Position numbers and translations under genes: made by a program
Notes under the pieces: model-generated
What the model was told of the DNA's origin: nothing
Database searches by the model: none
The model's input: only the letters and a program-made list of their open reading frames with translations
Origin: JAOUEA01 sp963825635
GTDB lineage: Bacteria; Actinomycetota; UBA4738; HRBIN12
Assembly (NCBI GenBank): GCA_963825635.1
Contig: CAWGTU010000003.1
Location: forward strand, 62,001-126,000
DNA: 64,000 bases
Direction of reading: 5' to 3'
Shown here: positions 1 to 7,985 of the stretch, one piece after another
Numbering within the stretch: position 1 is the first letter of the stretch
Layout of the letters: each line of letters starts with the position of its first letter

Positions 1-285
1 GTCGTGCCGTCGGAGGTCTTCCTGAACGTGGACCGGCTGCGCGACAACGGCGGAGCCACGATCGAGGATGTCGCGGCCTCGCTCGCCGACTACCGCTACC
101 GACAGAACATCGGCGCGTACGTGCCACGCAGCGCCGTCGAGCAGGACCTGCTCGACCAGAAGGAGTTCGCGGCGGTCTTCGGCACGACGTTCCTCGAGTC
201 GCTCGCGGGTCGCGACCTCGCCGAGTACGGAGACACCGCCTATGCCGACGGCGACCCCGACGGCATGCCCGGTCCGCTCATCTAG
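1..285 (+). CDS. C-terminal fragment of an unidentified protein
   Basis: The reading frame is open from the first base and ends at a TAG at 283-285, so only the last 94 residues are present. The visible part has a run close to LADYRYRQNIGAYVPRSAVE and an acidic, Gly/Pro-rich end (DGDPDGMPGPLI). The YRYRQNIGAYVP stretch recalls the C-terminal part of some alkaline-phosphatase-superfamily (type I phosphodiesterase-like) proteins, but no catalytic residue lies inside the window, so the function is a guess. It converges on the nitroreductase gene with only 11 bp between the two stop codons. Confidence 0.6.
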   Translation, partial: VVPSEVFLNVDRLRDNGGATIEDVAASLADYRYRQNIGAYVPRSAVEQDLLDQKEFAAVFGTTFLESLAGRDLAEYGDTAYADGDPDGMPGPLI

Positions 286-296
286 TCTGCTACAGA

Positions 297-944
297 CTAC
301 TCGGCAGGCCCGATCCACTCCATGATCTCGCCGACGGGCTTGCGGCGGATCGCGGGCACGGTCGCCCCCTCCGCCGGGTACCCGACCGGGATCACCACGA
401 ACGGCCGCTCGTTGCGAGGCCGGCCGACGATCTCGTTGAGGAATCGCATCGGGCTGGGCGTGTGCGTCAGGGTCGCCAGACCCATGCGGTGCAACGCCGC
501 GAGCAGGAAGCCGACGGCGATGCCGACCGACTCCTTCGTGTAGTAGGGCTTGGGCTCGACCTCGCTCTGATGCACCTCGAAGACCACGATCACGACCGGG
601 GCGTCGGTGAGCATCGGCTTGCGCCAGTCGGTGCCGAGTGGCTGCAGTGCCCGGTGCCACTCCTCGTGGTCGGCCTCGTAGAACTCGCGCTCCTCCTGCT
701 CGGCCCCCTGACGGATGCGGGCCTTCGTCTCGGGGTCGGTCACGGCCACGAACCGCCACGGCTGCACGTTGGCGCCGCTCGGCGCGGTGCCGGCGGTGGC
801 GATCGCGTGCCGGATCAGGGCGGGCGGCACCGGACGGTTCGCGAAGTCGCGGATCGTACGCCGTCGCGCCATCTCGTCACGGAAGTCGCGCGCGATGGCC
901 TCGGCGTCCTCGGACGCCACCTCCGTGGTCGGTGCGGGTTCCAC
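297..944 (-). CDS. Nitroreductase family oxidoreductase
   Basis: Predicted FMN-dependent, NAD(P)H-using reductase of the nitroreductase superfamily, about 215 residues with the GTG start at 944. Family marks are RRTIRDF near the N-terminus (phosphate-binding Arg), GTAPSGANVQPWRF (FMN contact) and a C-terminal VVIPVGYPAEGA. The arrangement is close to the iodotyrosine-deiodinase/BluB-like branch, but the substrate cannot be told from sequence. An upstream frame extends to 1037 but would run into the metallo-hydrolase gene, so I chose the GTG 28 bases after that gene's stop. It probably lies in one transcript with the upstream metallo-hydrolase. Confidence 0.85.
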   Translation of the reverse strand: MEPAPTTEVASEDAEAIARDFRDEMARRRTIRDFANRPVPPALIRHAIATAGTAPSGANVQPWRFVAVTDPETKARIRQGAEQEEREFYEADHEEWHRALQPLGTDWRKPMLTDAPVVIVVFEVHQSEVEPKPYYTKESVGIAVGFLLAALHRMGLATLTHTPSPMRFLNEIVGRPRNERPFVVIPVGYPAEGATVPAIRRKPVGEIMEWIGPAE

Positions 945-972
945 GACGTGATCGGAGTTGCAGGGCACCGGG

Positions 973-1605
973 TCACCAGCCCCGGTCGATCCACTCCTGC
1001 AGGTGTGGCGCCTCAGCGCCCACCGTCGTGGAGTCACCGTGCCCCGGATACACGTCGGTCTCGGGCGGCATGATGAGGATGCGCTCGCGGATCGACGCGA
1101 TGATCACCTCGAAGTCGCCCAGCTCGTCACCCGTCGAGCCCGGACCGCCAGGGAACAGGGTGTCGCCGTCGAACAGGTCGTGACTCGCGGTGTGGTGGAA
1201 GCAGACGCTCCCGGGTGTGTGGCCCGGTGTGTGCAGCACCCGGAACTCGACGCCGTCGGCCACGAGCAGGTCGCCCTCGGTAAGGTCCCGGTCGGGCGCT
1301 CGATCGGGGTGGGTCCGCCGCCAGACGGGTGCATCGGCGGGGTGCAGCAGGATCGGCGCGTCGACGGCGTCGCGCAGGTCGAACGCGACGTCCACGTGGT
1401 CCCAGTGCCCGTGCGTGCAGGCGATCGCGGCGACACGGCGGCCGGCGACCGCGTCGACGATCGCGGCGACGTCGTGCGAGGCATCGATCACGAGCACCTC
1501 GGCGTCGCCGCCGACGACCCAGACGTTGTTCTGCACCTCGGTCGGCCCTTCCCCCGGATAGTCGCGGGTCACGACGGTGCTGACGACGTCGATGCGCGGT
1601 GGCAT
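973..1605 (-). CDS. Metallo-beta-lactamase-fold hydrolase (glyoxalase II-like)
   Basis: 210-residue MBL-fold protein with the metal-binding motif THGHWDHV, a second His in HTPGHTPGS, an Asp in LFDGDTLFPGG and a terminal YPGHGD, in the standard order for binuclear zinc or iron hydrolases. The length and the HTPGHTPGSVCF context fit the glyoxalase II/persulfide dioxygenase-like group, which act on thioesters or related thiol adducts in the cytoplasm. The ATG at 1605 follows a TACGAT hexamer by six bases, so the mRNA is probably leaderless. The nitroreductase follows 28 bases downstream. Confidence 0.88.
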   Translation of the reverse strand: MPPRIDVVSTVVTRDYPGEGPTEVQNNVWVVGGDAEVLVIDASHDVAAIVDAVAGRRVAAIACTHGHWDHVDVAFDLRDAVDAPILLHPADAPVWRRTHPDRAPDRDLTEGDLLVADGVEFRVLHTPGHTPGSVCFHHTASHDLFDGDTLFPGGPGSTGDELGDFEVIIASIRERILIMPPETDVYPGHGDSTTVGAEAPHLQEWIDRGW

Positions 1606-1611
1606 GGCGCC

Positions 1612-1617
1612 ATCGTA
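1612..1617 (-). promoter_or_regulatory. -10 element for a leaderless transcript
   Basis: On the minus strand TACGAT is followed by six bases (GGCGCC) and then the ATG of the MBL-fold hydrolase, so transcription would start at or next to the start codon. No purine-rich ribosome-binding site fits in the gap. Confidence 0.5.
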
Positions 1618-1633
1618 CCGAGCCGTCGACGGC

Positions 1634-2293
1634 TCAGCCGTTGTGCATCGGGCCGTGATCGGTCTCCTCGTCGAACGTGTTGCCCTCGGCCGGGATCGGT
1701 GTGGCCTTCAGGATGCGTGCGAGATGCACGGTGTTGTGCGCCATCCACCGCGTCGTTCGCTGCGTGTACGCGTGATCCTCGCCGCCGGCCTCGATGTAGC
1801 TCGGGCCGGGGCCCGCGTCGCCCACCCAATAGGTGTCGGCGTTCGGCGGGATCGCGCACCCCAGATGCGACAGGTTGAACAGCGTCGTCTCGGCGGCGGC
1901 GTGGGCGCCGTCCTCGTTGCCGGTCACGACCACGCACCCGACCTTGTTGTAGAGCGGGTACTGGCCGACGGCGTTCCGCTCGTTGTAGGTGCCGTCGAGC
2001 CGCTCGATCACCAACTGGGCGACCGAGCCGCGAACCCCGAACCAGATCGGTGTGCCGATGCAGATGATGTCGGCCCCCATGATCTTCTCGAGGATCCGCG
2101 GCCACTCGTCGCCGTGACCCTCGTCGGAGCTCACCCCGAAGCGCACGTTGAAGTCGGTGACACGGACGATCTCGGTCTGCACGTCCATCGTGTCCCACCA
2201 CTCCTTCACCTTCAGCATCAGCGCCTCGGTGTTGGAGACCTCGGGGGCGTACTTCAGCGTGCAGTTCAGCATCACGGCCTTCAGGGCGGTCAT
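1634..2293 (-). CDS. Flavodoxin-like / NAD(P)H-dependent FMN reductase family protein
   Basis: 219-residue protein. It opens with a beta strand (KAVMLNCTLKY) leading into a phosphate-binding loop region, and carries ADIICIGTPIWFGVRGSVAQLVIERLDG, the typical flavodoxin-fold segment around the flavin site (GTPIWFG). VVVTGNEDGAHAAAETTLFNL resembles the third strand and loop of NADPH-dependent FMN reductases. A much longer frame reaches 2824, but it would overlap the aconitase X gene; the ATG at 2293 has a GAGAGG ribosome-binding site six bases upstream. Physiological electron acceptor unknown. It diverges from the aconitase X genes across 88 bp. Confidence 0.82.
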   Translation of the reverse strand: MTALKAVMLNCTLKYAPEVSNTEALMLKVKEWWDTMDVQTEIVRVTDFNVRFGVSSDEGHGDEWPRILEKIMGADIICIGTPIWFGVRGSVAQLVIERLDGTYNERNAVGQYPLYNKVGCVVVTGNEDGAHAAAETTLFNLSHLGCAIPPNADTYWVGDAGPGPSYIEAGGEDHAYTQRTTRWMAHNTVHLARILKATPIPAEGNTFDEETDHGPMHNG

Positions 2294-2381
2294 CGCCTCT
2301 CCCTCGCTCGATCGACACGGTGACGTCGTCCCCGCGGGCTCACCGTTACACGTCGGCCGTCCGCCGTGACAGGATGCGCGC

Positions 2382-3647
2382 GTGCCCGGCTCGCTCTCCC
2401 TCTCCGACGACGACCGTTCGGCGCTCGACGGCGAGCGCGGTGCCGCGGCGCAGCTCGCGATGCGCATCCTCGTCCGCACGGCCGAGGCGATGGACGCGCG
2501 CGAGCTCCTCGACGTGACTTCCGCGCACATCGACGGCTGCCTGTACCACGGTCGGGCCGGGCTGGACTTCGCGATGCGTCTCGCCGACGGCGGCGCCCGC
2601 GTCTCGATCCCCACGACGCTCAACGTCTCCTCGCTCGACCTGCTCCACCCCGAGCTCGTGCATCTCGATCGCGACACCGCCGAGGACGCCCGGTCGATGA
2701 TGGACGCGTACGTGGCGATGGGCTGCCGCCCCACGTGGACCTGTGCGCCGTACCAGCTGCCGGCACGACCCGCCCTCGGCGAGCACGTCGCGTGGGCCGA
2801 GTCGAACGCGATCGTCTTCGCCAACTCGGTGCTGGGAGCTCGGACGGGACGCTACGGGGACTTCATCGACATCTGCTGCGCGATCACCGGGCGCGCACCC
2901 GCGGCCGGCCTGCACCTCGACGAGGAACGGCGCGCGACGACCGTGTTCCGGGTCGGCGCCCTGCCCGAGGCGCTGCTCGCCGACGAGGCTGCGTACGCCG
3001 CGATCGGGCACCTGGTCGGTCGCCGCACGGGGAACGCCGTCCCGGCGATCGTCGGCTTGCCCCCGACGACCACCGAGGACCACCTGAAGGCCCTCGGCGC
3101 GGCGGCGGCCTCCTCCGGCGCCGTCGCGATGTTCCACGCGGTCGGCGTGACCCCCGAGGCGCCGACGCTCGAGACGGCGACCGGCGACGCGGACCCCCTG
3201 CTCGATGTCGGGGTGGGGCTCGAGGACCTGCGGGCGGCGCGCGACGAGCTGTCGACCGTGGAGGTCGGCGCCGCCGTCGGGAGCGTGAGCCTGGGCACGC
3301 CGCACTGTTCCGCCGTCGAGCTCCGGCGCCTCGCCGAGCTCGTCGAAGGACGTAGGCTCGCAGTGCCGTGCTACGTGAACACCGGACGCGACGTGCTCGC
3401 CGAGGCGTCAGACGTCGCCGATGCGCTGCGGGCGTCGGGGGTGACGATCGTGACCGACACCTGCACGTACATCACGCCGATCATCCAGCGCACCGACACA
3501 CCGGTCGTCACGAACTCGGGCAAGTGGGCCTGGTACGCGCCCGGCAACCTCGGGTTCGACGTCGCGTTCGCCACGCTCGAGGAGTGCGTCGATTCCGCCG
3601 TCACGGGCCGCCTCGTGCGCGACCCGAAGGTCTGGGGCGATGCCTGA
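2382..3647 (+). CDS. Aconitase X large (catalytic) subunit
   Basis: 421-residue protein of the aconitase X (formerly DUF521) family. Cys residues expected to hold an iron-sulfur cluster are visible in MGCRPTWTCAPYQ, SLGTPHCSAVE and VTDTCTYITPI, and TNSGKWAWYAPGNLG near the C-terminus is a family signature. Characterised members dehydrate cis-3-hydroxy-L-proline or, in archaea, phosphomevalonate; which reaction applies here is not decidable. The GTG start at 2382 sits six bases after CAGGAT, a possible -10 with TTACAC as -35 (18-base spacer). The small subunit overlaps its end by 8 bases, so this is the split two-subunit form. Confidence 0.88.
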   Translation: MPGSLSLSDDDRSALDGERGAAAQLAMRILVRTAEAMDARELLDVTSAHIDGCLYHGRAGLDFAMRLADGGARVSIPTTLNVSSLDLLHPELVHLDRDTAEDARSMMDAYVAMGCRPTWTCAPYQLPARPALGEHVAWAESNAIVFANSVLGARTGRYGDFIDICCAITGRAPAAGLHLDEERRATTVFRVGALPEALLADEAAYAAIGHLVGRRTGNAVPAIVGLPPTTTEDHLKALGAAAASSGAVAMFHAVGVTPEAPTLETATGDADPLLDVGVGLEDLRAARDELSTVEVGAAVGSVSLGTPHCSAVELRRLAELVEGRRLAVPCYVNTGRDVLAEASDVADALRASGVTIVTDTCTYITPIIQRTDTPVVTNSGKWAWYAPGNLGFDVAFATLEECVDSAVTGRLVRDPKVWGDA

Positions 3648-4059
3648 GGTCCCCGGGGCGCGGGTGCTCGTGCCGGGTGAGGCCTCCGGCAAGGTGCTCG
3701 TGCTCGACGAACCGCTCAGCTTCTGGGGCGGGCTCGATCCCGAGACCGGCACGCTGATCGACAGCCATCACCCCCAGGTAGGGGCGATGCTCAGGAGGAA
3801 GGTGCTCGTGATGCCGTCGGGCCGAGGGTCGAGCTCGAGCTCGTACGTGCTCGCCGAGGCGATCCGTGCGGGCACCGCGCCCGCGGCGGTGGTACTCGGC
3901 GAAGCCGACGCGATCGTGGCCCTCGGCTCGATCGTCGCCGGCGAGCTCTACGGCATCGACGTGCCCGTCGTGGTGTCGACCGAGCCGGCCCTCGTGACCG
4001 GCTGGTCGGTCACGGTGCGCGCGACGACCGACGGGAACGTCGACATCTCGAGGCCCTGA
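3640..4059 (+). CDS. Aconitase X small (swivel) subunit
   Basis: 139-residue partner of the large subunit, corresponding to the swivel domain that is fused at the end of single-chain aconitase X enzymes. Signature segments are PLSFWGGLDPETGTLID, the Ser-rich active-site loop VMPSGRGSSSSSYVLAE and LGEADAIVALGSIVAGELYGIDVPVV. The ATG lies inside the last codons of the large-subunit gene (8-base overlap), so translation is probably coupled. The product should form a heterodimer or higher complex with the large subunit in the cytoplasm. No pathway genes beside the pair indicate the substrate. Confidence 0.88.
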   Translation: MPEVPGARVLVPGEASGKVLVLDEPLSFWGGLDPETGTLIDSHHPQVGAMLRRKVLVMPSGRGSSSSSYVLAEAIRAGTAPAAVVLGEADAIVALGSIVAGELYGIDVPVVVSTEPALVTGWSVTVRATTDGNVDISRP

Positions 4060-4083
4060 GTCGGGCGTTCGAGGGCGCGCCGC

Positions 4084-4089
4084 TAGACT
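4084..4089 (+). promoter_or_regulatory. -10 element for a leaderless transcript
   Basis: TAGACT is followed by six bases and then the GTG start at 4096 of the cyclase/ATPase gene. No convincing -35 hexamer is seen upstream. Confidence 0.5.
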
Positions 4090-4095
4090 CGCCGC

Positions 4096-7000
4096 GTGGC
4101 GATCTCCTGTCCGAGCTGTGGGGCGTCGAACGACGGCGACGCGCGGTTCTGTGCCAGGTGCGGCTCGCCGCTCGGCGTGCGATGCCCGTCGTGCGGGGCC
4201 GAGGCGCCGCCGCAGGCTCGCTTCTGCCCGACGTGCGGCTCGCCGCTCGGCGCCGCCTCCCCTGCCGGGCCTCCCCTCGAGGAACGGCGGCTCGTGACGA
4301 TCGTCTTCGCCGACCTCGCGGGGTTCACCGAGCACAGCGACCAGGCCGACCCCGAGGACGTCCGCCGCATCCTCGTGCCGTTCCACGCGGTCGCGAAGGA
4401 GGAGATCGAGCGGTTCGGGGGCACGCTCGACAAGTTCATCGGCGACGCCGCGATGGGTGTCTTCGGCGCCCCTATGGCCCATGAGGACGACCCCGAGCGA
4501 GCGGTGCGAGCGGCCCTCGCGATCCGTGAACGCGTGCGCGAGGGCAACCTGCCGGTGCGCATCGCGGTGCAGACGGGCGAGGCGCTCGTCACGTTCGGCG
4601 AGGGTCCAACGGTCGGGGAACGCGTCGCCGGCGACGTCGTCAACACCGCCTCGAGGCTGCAGTCGTTCGCGCCCGAGGGCTCGGTGATCGTCGGAGAAGC
4701 GACCGAGCGGGCGACCCGCCACGTCGTGGACTACGAGCCGCTGCCGGCGACCAGGGTGAAGGGCAAGGCCGAGCCCCTCGTGGCGTTCGTGGCGGTGGCC
4801 GTGCGCGCCGACACCCCCGAGCGGGAGGAGGACGACCCGCCTCCGTTCGTCGGTCGGATCCGCGAACGCGAGCTGCTGCACGACCTGCTCGAGCGCACGG
4901 TCTTCGACCGGACGCCGCGCTTGGTCACGGTCGTGGGCGAGCCGGGCATCGGCAAGACCCGGCTCGTGCTCGACCTGAACGATCATCTGCGCGCCAGCCA
5001 CGACGGTGTCGGCTGGCATCGCGGCCGCTGCCGTCCTTTCGGGGAGTCCATCACCTACGCCGCCCTCGACGAGGTGGTGCGATCCATCGCGGGCATCGCG
5101 CCGAACGCGGCGGGCGACGGGCTCCGGGCAGCTCTCGACGCCGACCTCGCCGGACTCGACCTGAACACGGAGGACCGGGAGTGGCTGGCATCTCGGCTGC
5201 GTCCGCTCATCGGGCTGCCGGCCGGCGACGACACGCCCGCAGACGTCGACGAGACGTTCACGGCGTGGGCACGCTACCTCGAGTCGGCTGCGGGACGCCG
5301 GCCTCTCACGATCGTCGTCGAGGACCTGCACTGGGCGGACGACGTCTTGCTCGGGTTCCTCGAGCGGCTCATGGAACGCGCACCGGACGTTCCGCTGTTC
5401 CTGCTGTGCACGGCCCGGCCGGAGCTGTTCGCACGTCGTCCCGGGTGGGCCGCAGCCGTCGCGAACGCGACGACGATCTCGCTCTCGCCCCTCACCGACC
5501 CCGAGATGTCCGAGCTGCTCGGCTCGCTGCTGCTGCGATCGGTGATGTCGACGGACGAGAGCGACGTGCTCGTGCGCCGCGCCGGCGGCAACCCTCTCTA
5601 CGCCCGGGAGTTCGTGCTCATGCTGCAGGACAGGGGCGAGGAGGACGGGACGATCGGTTCCGACCTCGGGGGACCGGGCGGTGTGGGTGTGCCCGACACG
5701 GTGCAGGCCCTGATCGCGGCGCGTCTCGATGCGCTCGACACCGCCGACCGGGCCCTGCTGCAGGCCGCCTCGGTGATCGGCGACCGCTTCTGGCGAGGGG
5801 CGCTCGTCGCGCTCGAGCCTCGCGCCCCCGACCTCGAGGCGTCCGTGCACGTGCTGCAGCGCCGTGGCCTGATCAGGCGTTCCTCGACGAGCGCGATCAC
5901 CGGGGAAGCCGAGTTCTCGTTCGCACATGCGCTGATCCGCGACGTGGCGTACGGTCGCCTGCCGAGAGCGGCGCGTTCCCGGCTGCATCGAGCCGTGACG
6001 ACGTGGCTCGCCACCGTGGACGACGACGGCATGACGGCGAAGACGGATCTGCTCGCCTCGCACGCCATCCGTGCCCTCGAGCTGGCACGGGCCGCAGGGC
6101 TCGACGGTGAGGTGCCCGAGCTCGAGGCCACCGCCCTGCGTTCGCTCGTACACGCGGGGGATCGGCAGCAATCGCTCGACGCTGCGCGTGCAGCCGGCTA
6201 CTACCGGCAGGCGCTCGCGCTGGCACCCCCCGGAGTCGAGCGCGCGGAGATCCGTCGCACCGCCACGGGCCTCGGGTGGCGTTCCGGCGGCATGACGAGC
6301 GACGCAGCCCTCGAGGAGTACCGGACCGCCCACCGCGAGGCGATGGAGGCGGGCGATCGCCGCCTCGCGGCACGCGTGCTTCGGCGCATCTACTTCCAGC
6401 TGGGTCTGCGCGGCGAGACCACGGCGGCGCACGAGGCACTGGAACAGGCCATCGCGCTCGTCGAGGACGACCCCGACGGCCAGCAGGAGCTGTCCGAGCT
6501 CTACGCGTGCAGGGCCGAGGCCGAGATGTTCGCGGGCCGTTCCGACGAGTCGCTGCGGTGGGCCGAGCGCGCCCTGGAGCTGCCGCGCACCGAGACGGTG
6601 ACCCTGATGGCCCTGCACCTGCGAGGGAACGCACGCTGCGAGGCCGGTGATCTGGGGGGCGTGGACGACCTGCGGAAGGCGCTCGAGGTCGCCGAGGCGT
6701 CGGGCGTGGCGATCGACATCGTCACGTCGTACTCCTACCTGCTCGAGTGGGTCGGCCTCGAGGACGGTCCGGCGACCGGTCTGCCGATGAACCGCGCGAC
6801 GGTCGACCTCTGCCTGCGCCGCGGCATCGAGGGCCAGGGCATGTGGACGCGCGCGGAGGGACTCTGGCTGCGTTTCGATGCGGGGCTCTGGGACGAGCTG
6901 CTGGACGAGACGAGCGACCTCGCGGAGTGGGCGCGTTCACACGGCGACACCCAGATCGCCACCGTGTCGGATCTCTACAGAGCGCGGGTGCTCGCCCACC

Positions 7001-7545
7001 GCGACGAAGCGGCGGCGGCGGTCGAGCTCGCCGACTCCTTCGTGCCGGTGGCCCGCCAGATCGAGGATCTGCAGGTGCTCGGGCCCGCGCTCGTCGTCGC
7101 GGTCGTCGCGCACGCCGTCGCAGGTGACCTGCAGCGGTCGATCGCCCTCGCCGAGGAGTTCGATGCCGCGACCGGTACCGGGCCGACGGAGTACCGCGAG
7201 ATCTACCTGCCGGAGTTGGTGCGCGCGCTGCTGGCGACGGGCACCTCCGATCTCGCGGCGCGCATCGTGGGCGACCGGCCCGTGCACGTGCGGCGGGCCC
7301 GCCTCGCCGTGGCGTCGTCGCACGCGCTGCTCGCCGAGGCTCGGGGTGATGTCGAGGCTGCCGCCACGAGTTTCCGTGAGCTCGGCTCGGGTTGGGAAGC
7401 ATGGGGCGGCCGGTTCGAGCAGGCGCACGCCCTCGCGGGGTTGGCCCGATCGCTCGGGGCCACGGGCGAGACCGAGGAAGCGGCAACGGCCGCGAAGAAG
7501 GCGGAAGGCATCTTCGACCAGATCGGGGTGGCTCGTCGCGGATGA
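4096..7545 (+). CDS. Zinc-ribbon / class III adenylate cyclase / AAA ATPase / TPR regulator
   Basis: 1149-residue multidomain signalling protein. Two treble-clef zinc ribbons come first (Cys5, 8, 19, 22 and Cys30, 33, 44, 47). A class III cyclase homology domain follows (about 65-235) with both metal Asp residues (VFADLAGFT, Asp73; DKFIGDAAMG, Asp117), a substrate-type Lys113 and the GDVVNTASRLQ segment. Next is a STAND-type ATPase with Walker A GEPGIGKTR near residue 285 and the Walker B-like VVEDLHWADD. The C-terminal half is helical TPR-like repeats. The cyclase residues look intact, so cAMP production is plausible but unproven. The family is common in actinobacteria with unknown inputs. 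Likely leaderless, starting at GTG 4096. Confidence 0.87.
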   Translation: MAISCPSCGASNDGDARFCARCGSPLGVRCPSCGAEAPPQARFCPTCGSPLGAASPAGPPLEERRLVTIVFADLAGFTEHSDQADPEDVRRILVPFHAVAKEEIERFGGTLDKFIGDAAMGVFGAPMAHEDDPERAVRAALAIRERVREGNLPVRIAVQTGEALVTFGEGPTVGERVAGDVVNTASRLQSFAPEGSVIVGEATERATRHVVDYEPLPATRVKGKAEPLVAFVAVAVRADTPEREEDDPPPFVGRIRERELLHDLLERTVFDRTPRLVTVVGEPGIGKTRLVLDLNDHLRASHDGVGWHRGRCRPFGESITYAALDEVVRSIAGIAPNAAGDGLRAALDADLAGLDLNTEDREWLASRLRPLIGLPAGDDTPADVDETFTAWARYLESAAGRRPLTIVVEDLHWADDVLLGFLERLMERAPDVPLFLLCTARPELFARRPGWAAAVANATTISLSPLTDPEMSELLGSLLLRSVMSTDESDVLVRRAGGNPLYAREFVLMLQDRGEEDGTIGSDLGGPGGVGVPDTVQALIAARLDALDTADRALLQAASVIGDRFWRGALVALEPRAPDLEASVHVLQRRGLIRRSSTSAITGEAEFSFAHALIRDVAYGRLPRAARSRLHRAVTTWLATVDDDGMTAKTDLLASHAIRALELARAAGLDGEVPELEATALRSLVHAGDRQQSLDAARAAGYYRQALALAPPGVERAEIRRTATGLGWRSGGMTSDAALEEYRTAHREAMEAGDRRLAARVLRRIYFQLGLRGETTAAHEALEQAIALVEDDPDGQQELSELYACRAEAEMFAGRSDESLRWAERALELPRTETVTLMALHLRGNARCEAGDLGGVDDLRKALEVAEASGVAIDIVTSYSYLLEWVGLEDGPATGLPMNRATVDLCLRRGIEGQGMWTRAEGLWLRFDAGLWDELLDETSDLAEWARSHGDTQIATVSDLYRARVLAHRDEAAAAVELADSFVPVARQIEDLQVLGPALVVAVVAHAVAGDLQRSIALAEEFDAATGTGPTEYREIYLPELVRALLATGTSDLAARIVGDRPVHVRRARLAVASSHALLAEARGDVEAAATSFRELGSGWEAWGGRFEQAHALAGLARSLGATGETEEAATAAKKAEGIFDQIGVARRG

Positions 7546-7580
7546 GACGCGTTGCCGCAGGGCGTGCGGTCTCGATGGGA

Positions 7581-7929
7581 TGGTGGAGGTGAGGGGATTC
7601 GAACCCCTGTCTCTCGGCGACCACTCGGGTCTTCTCCGGGCGCAGCCAGGCGGTGAGATCTCGCCTCAGGGCTCCCACCGGCAGAGTTCCCTTCGGCCAG
7701 CCTCGGTGCGATGTCCCCCGCCGGCCCCGAGGCCGAACCGGCGGAGTGAGTCTGCTCACGACGCCCTTCCCCCGGTCGCAGACGTCCCGGGGGGGACGGC
7801 TACCGCTTAGGCAGCGAGCGCGTACTCTTCGTTGGCGCTTGTGTGTTGTCCGGCGTTTTACGTGACATCCGGGATCACGGCCCGCTTCCCCCGAGCGATG
7901 AACGCCCAGATCGAAGCCAGTACACCCCC
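7581..7929 (-). ncRNA. ssrA: tmRNA (transfer-messenger RNA)
   Basis: One-piece tmRNA of 349 nt, which rescues ribosomes stalled on mRNAs without a stop codon together with SmpB. The 5' end (GGGGGTG at 7929-7923) pairs over seven bases with CACCTCC before the encoded CCA end at 7581; the T arm is AGGGG-TTCGAAT-CCCCT. The 5' part continues ACTGGCTTCGATC, typical of tmRNA. The tag frame lies at 7854-7807: resume codon GCC, then AGQHTSANEEYALAA and TAA. The YALAA end is the classical ClpXP-type degron. smpB lies 1.5 kb upstream on the same strand. Confidence 0.93.
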
Positions 7930-7948
7930 ATATGCAGTTGTCACCCCG

Positions 7949-7978
7949 AGTATACGGCGGTACGACGACGTCCCTGAA
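7949..7978 (-). promoter_or_regulatory. Promoter of tmRNA
   Basis: On the minus strand, TATACT (7954-7949) is an almost ideal -10, with TTCAGG (7978-7973) 18 bases upstream as a weak -35. The -10 ends 19 bases before the mature 5' end of the tmRNA, which implies a short 5' leader removed by processing. Confidence 0.55.
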
Positions 7979-7985
7979 GCGCGGG

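Noticed and set aside
1634..2824. 396-residue version of the flavodoxin-like protein
   Set aside because: The extra N-terminal 177 residues are antisense to the aconitase X gene, and the ATG at 2293 has its own ribosome-binding site.
3601..6618. 1005-residue open frame on the minus strand opposite the cyclase gene
   Set aside because: It is an antisense shadow of a GC-rich gene: His/Arg-rich with no domain, while the plus strand has clear zinc-ribbon, cyclase and ATPase motifs.
7581..7640. tRNA gene suggested by the T arm and CCA end
   Set aside because: No anticodon arm is present; the acceptor partner is 349 bases away and a tag frame lies between, so this is the 3' end of tmRNA.
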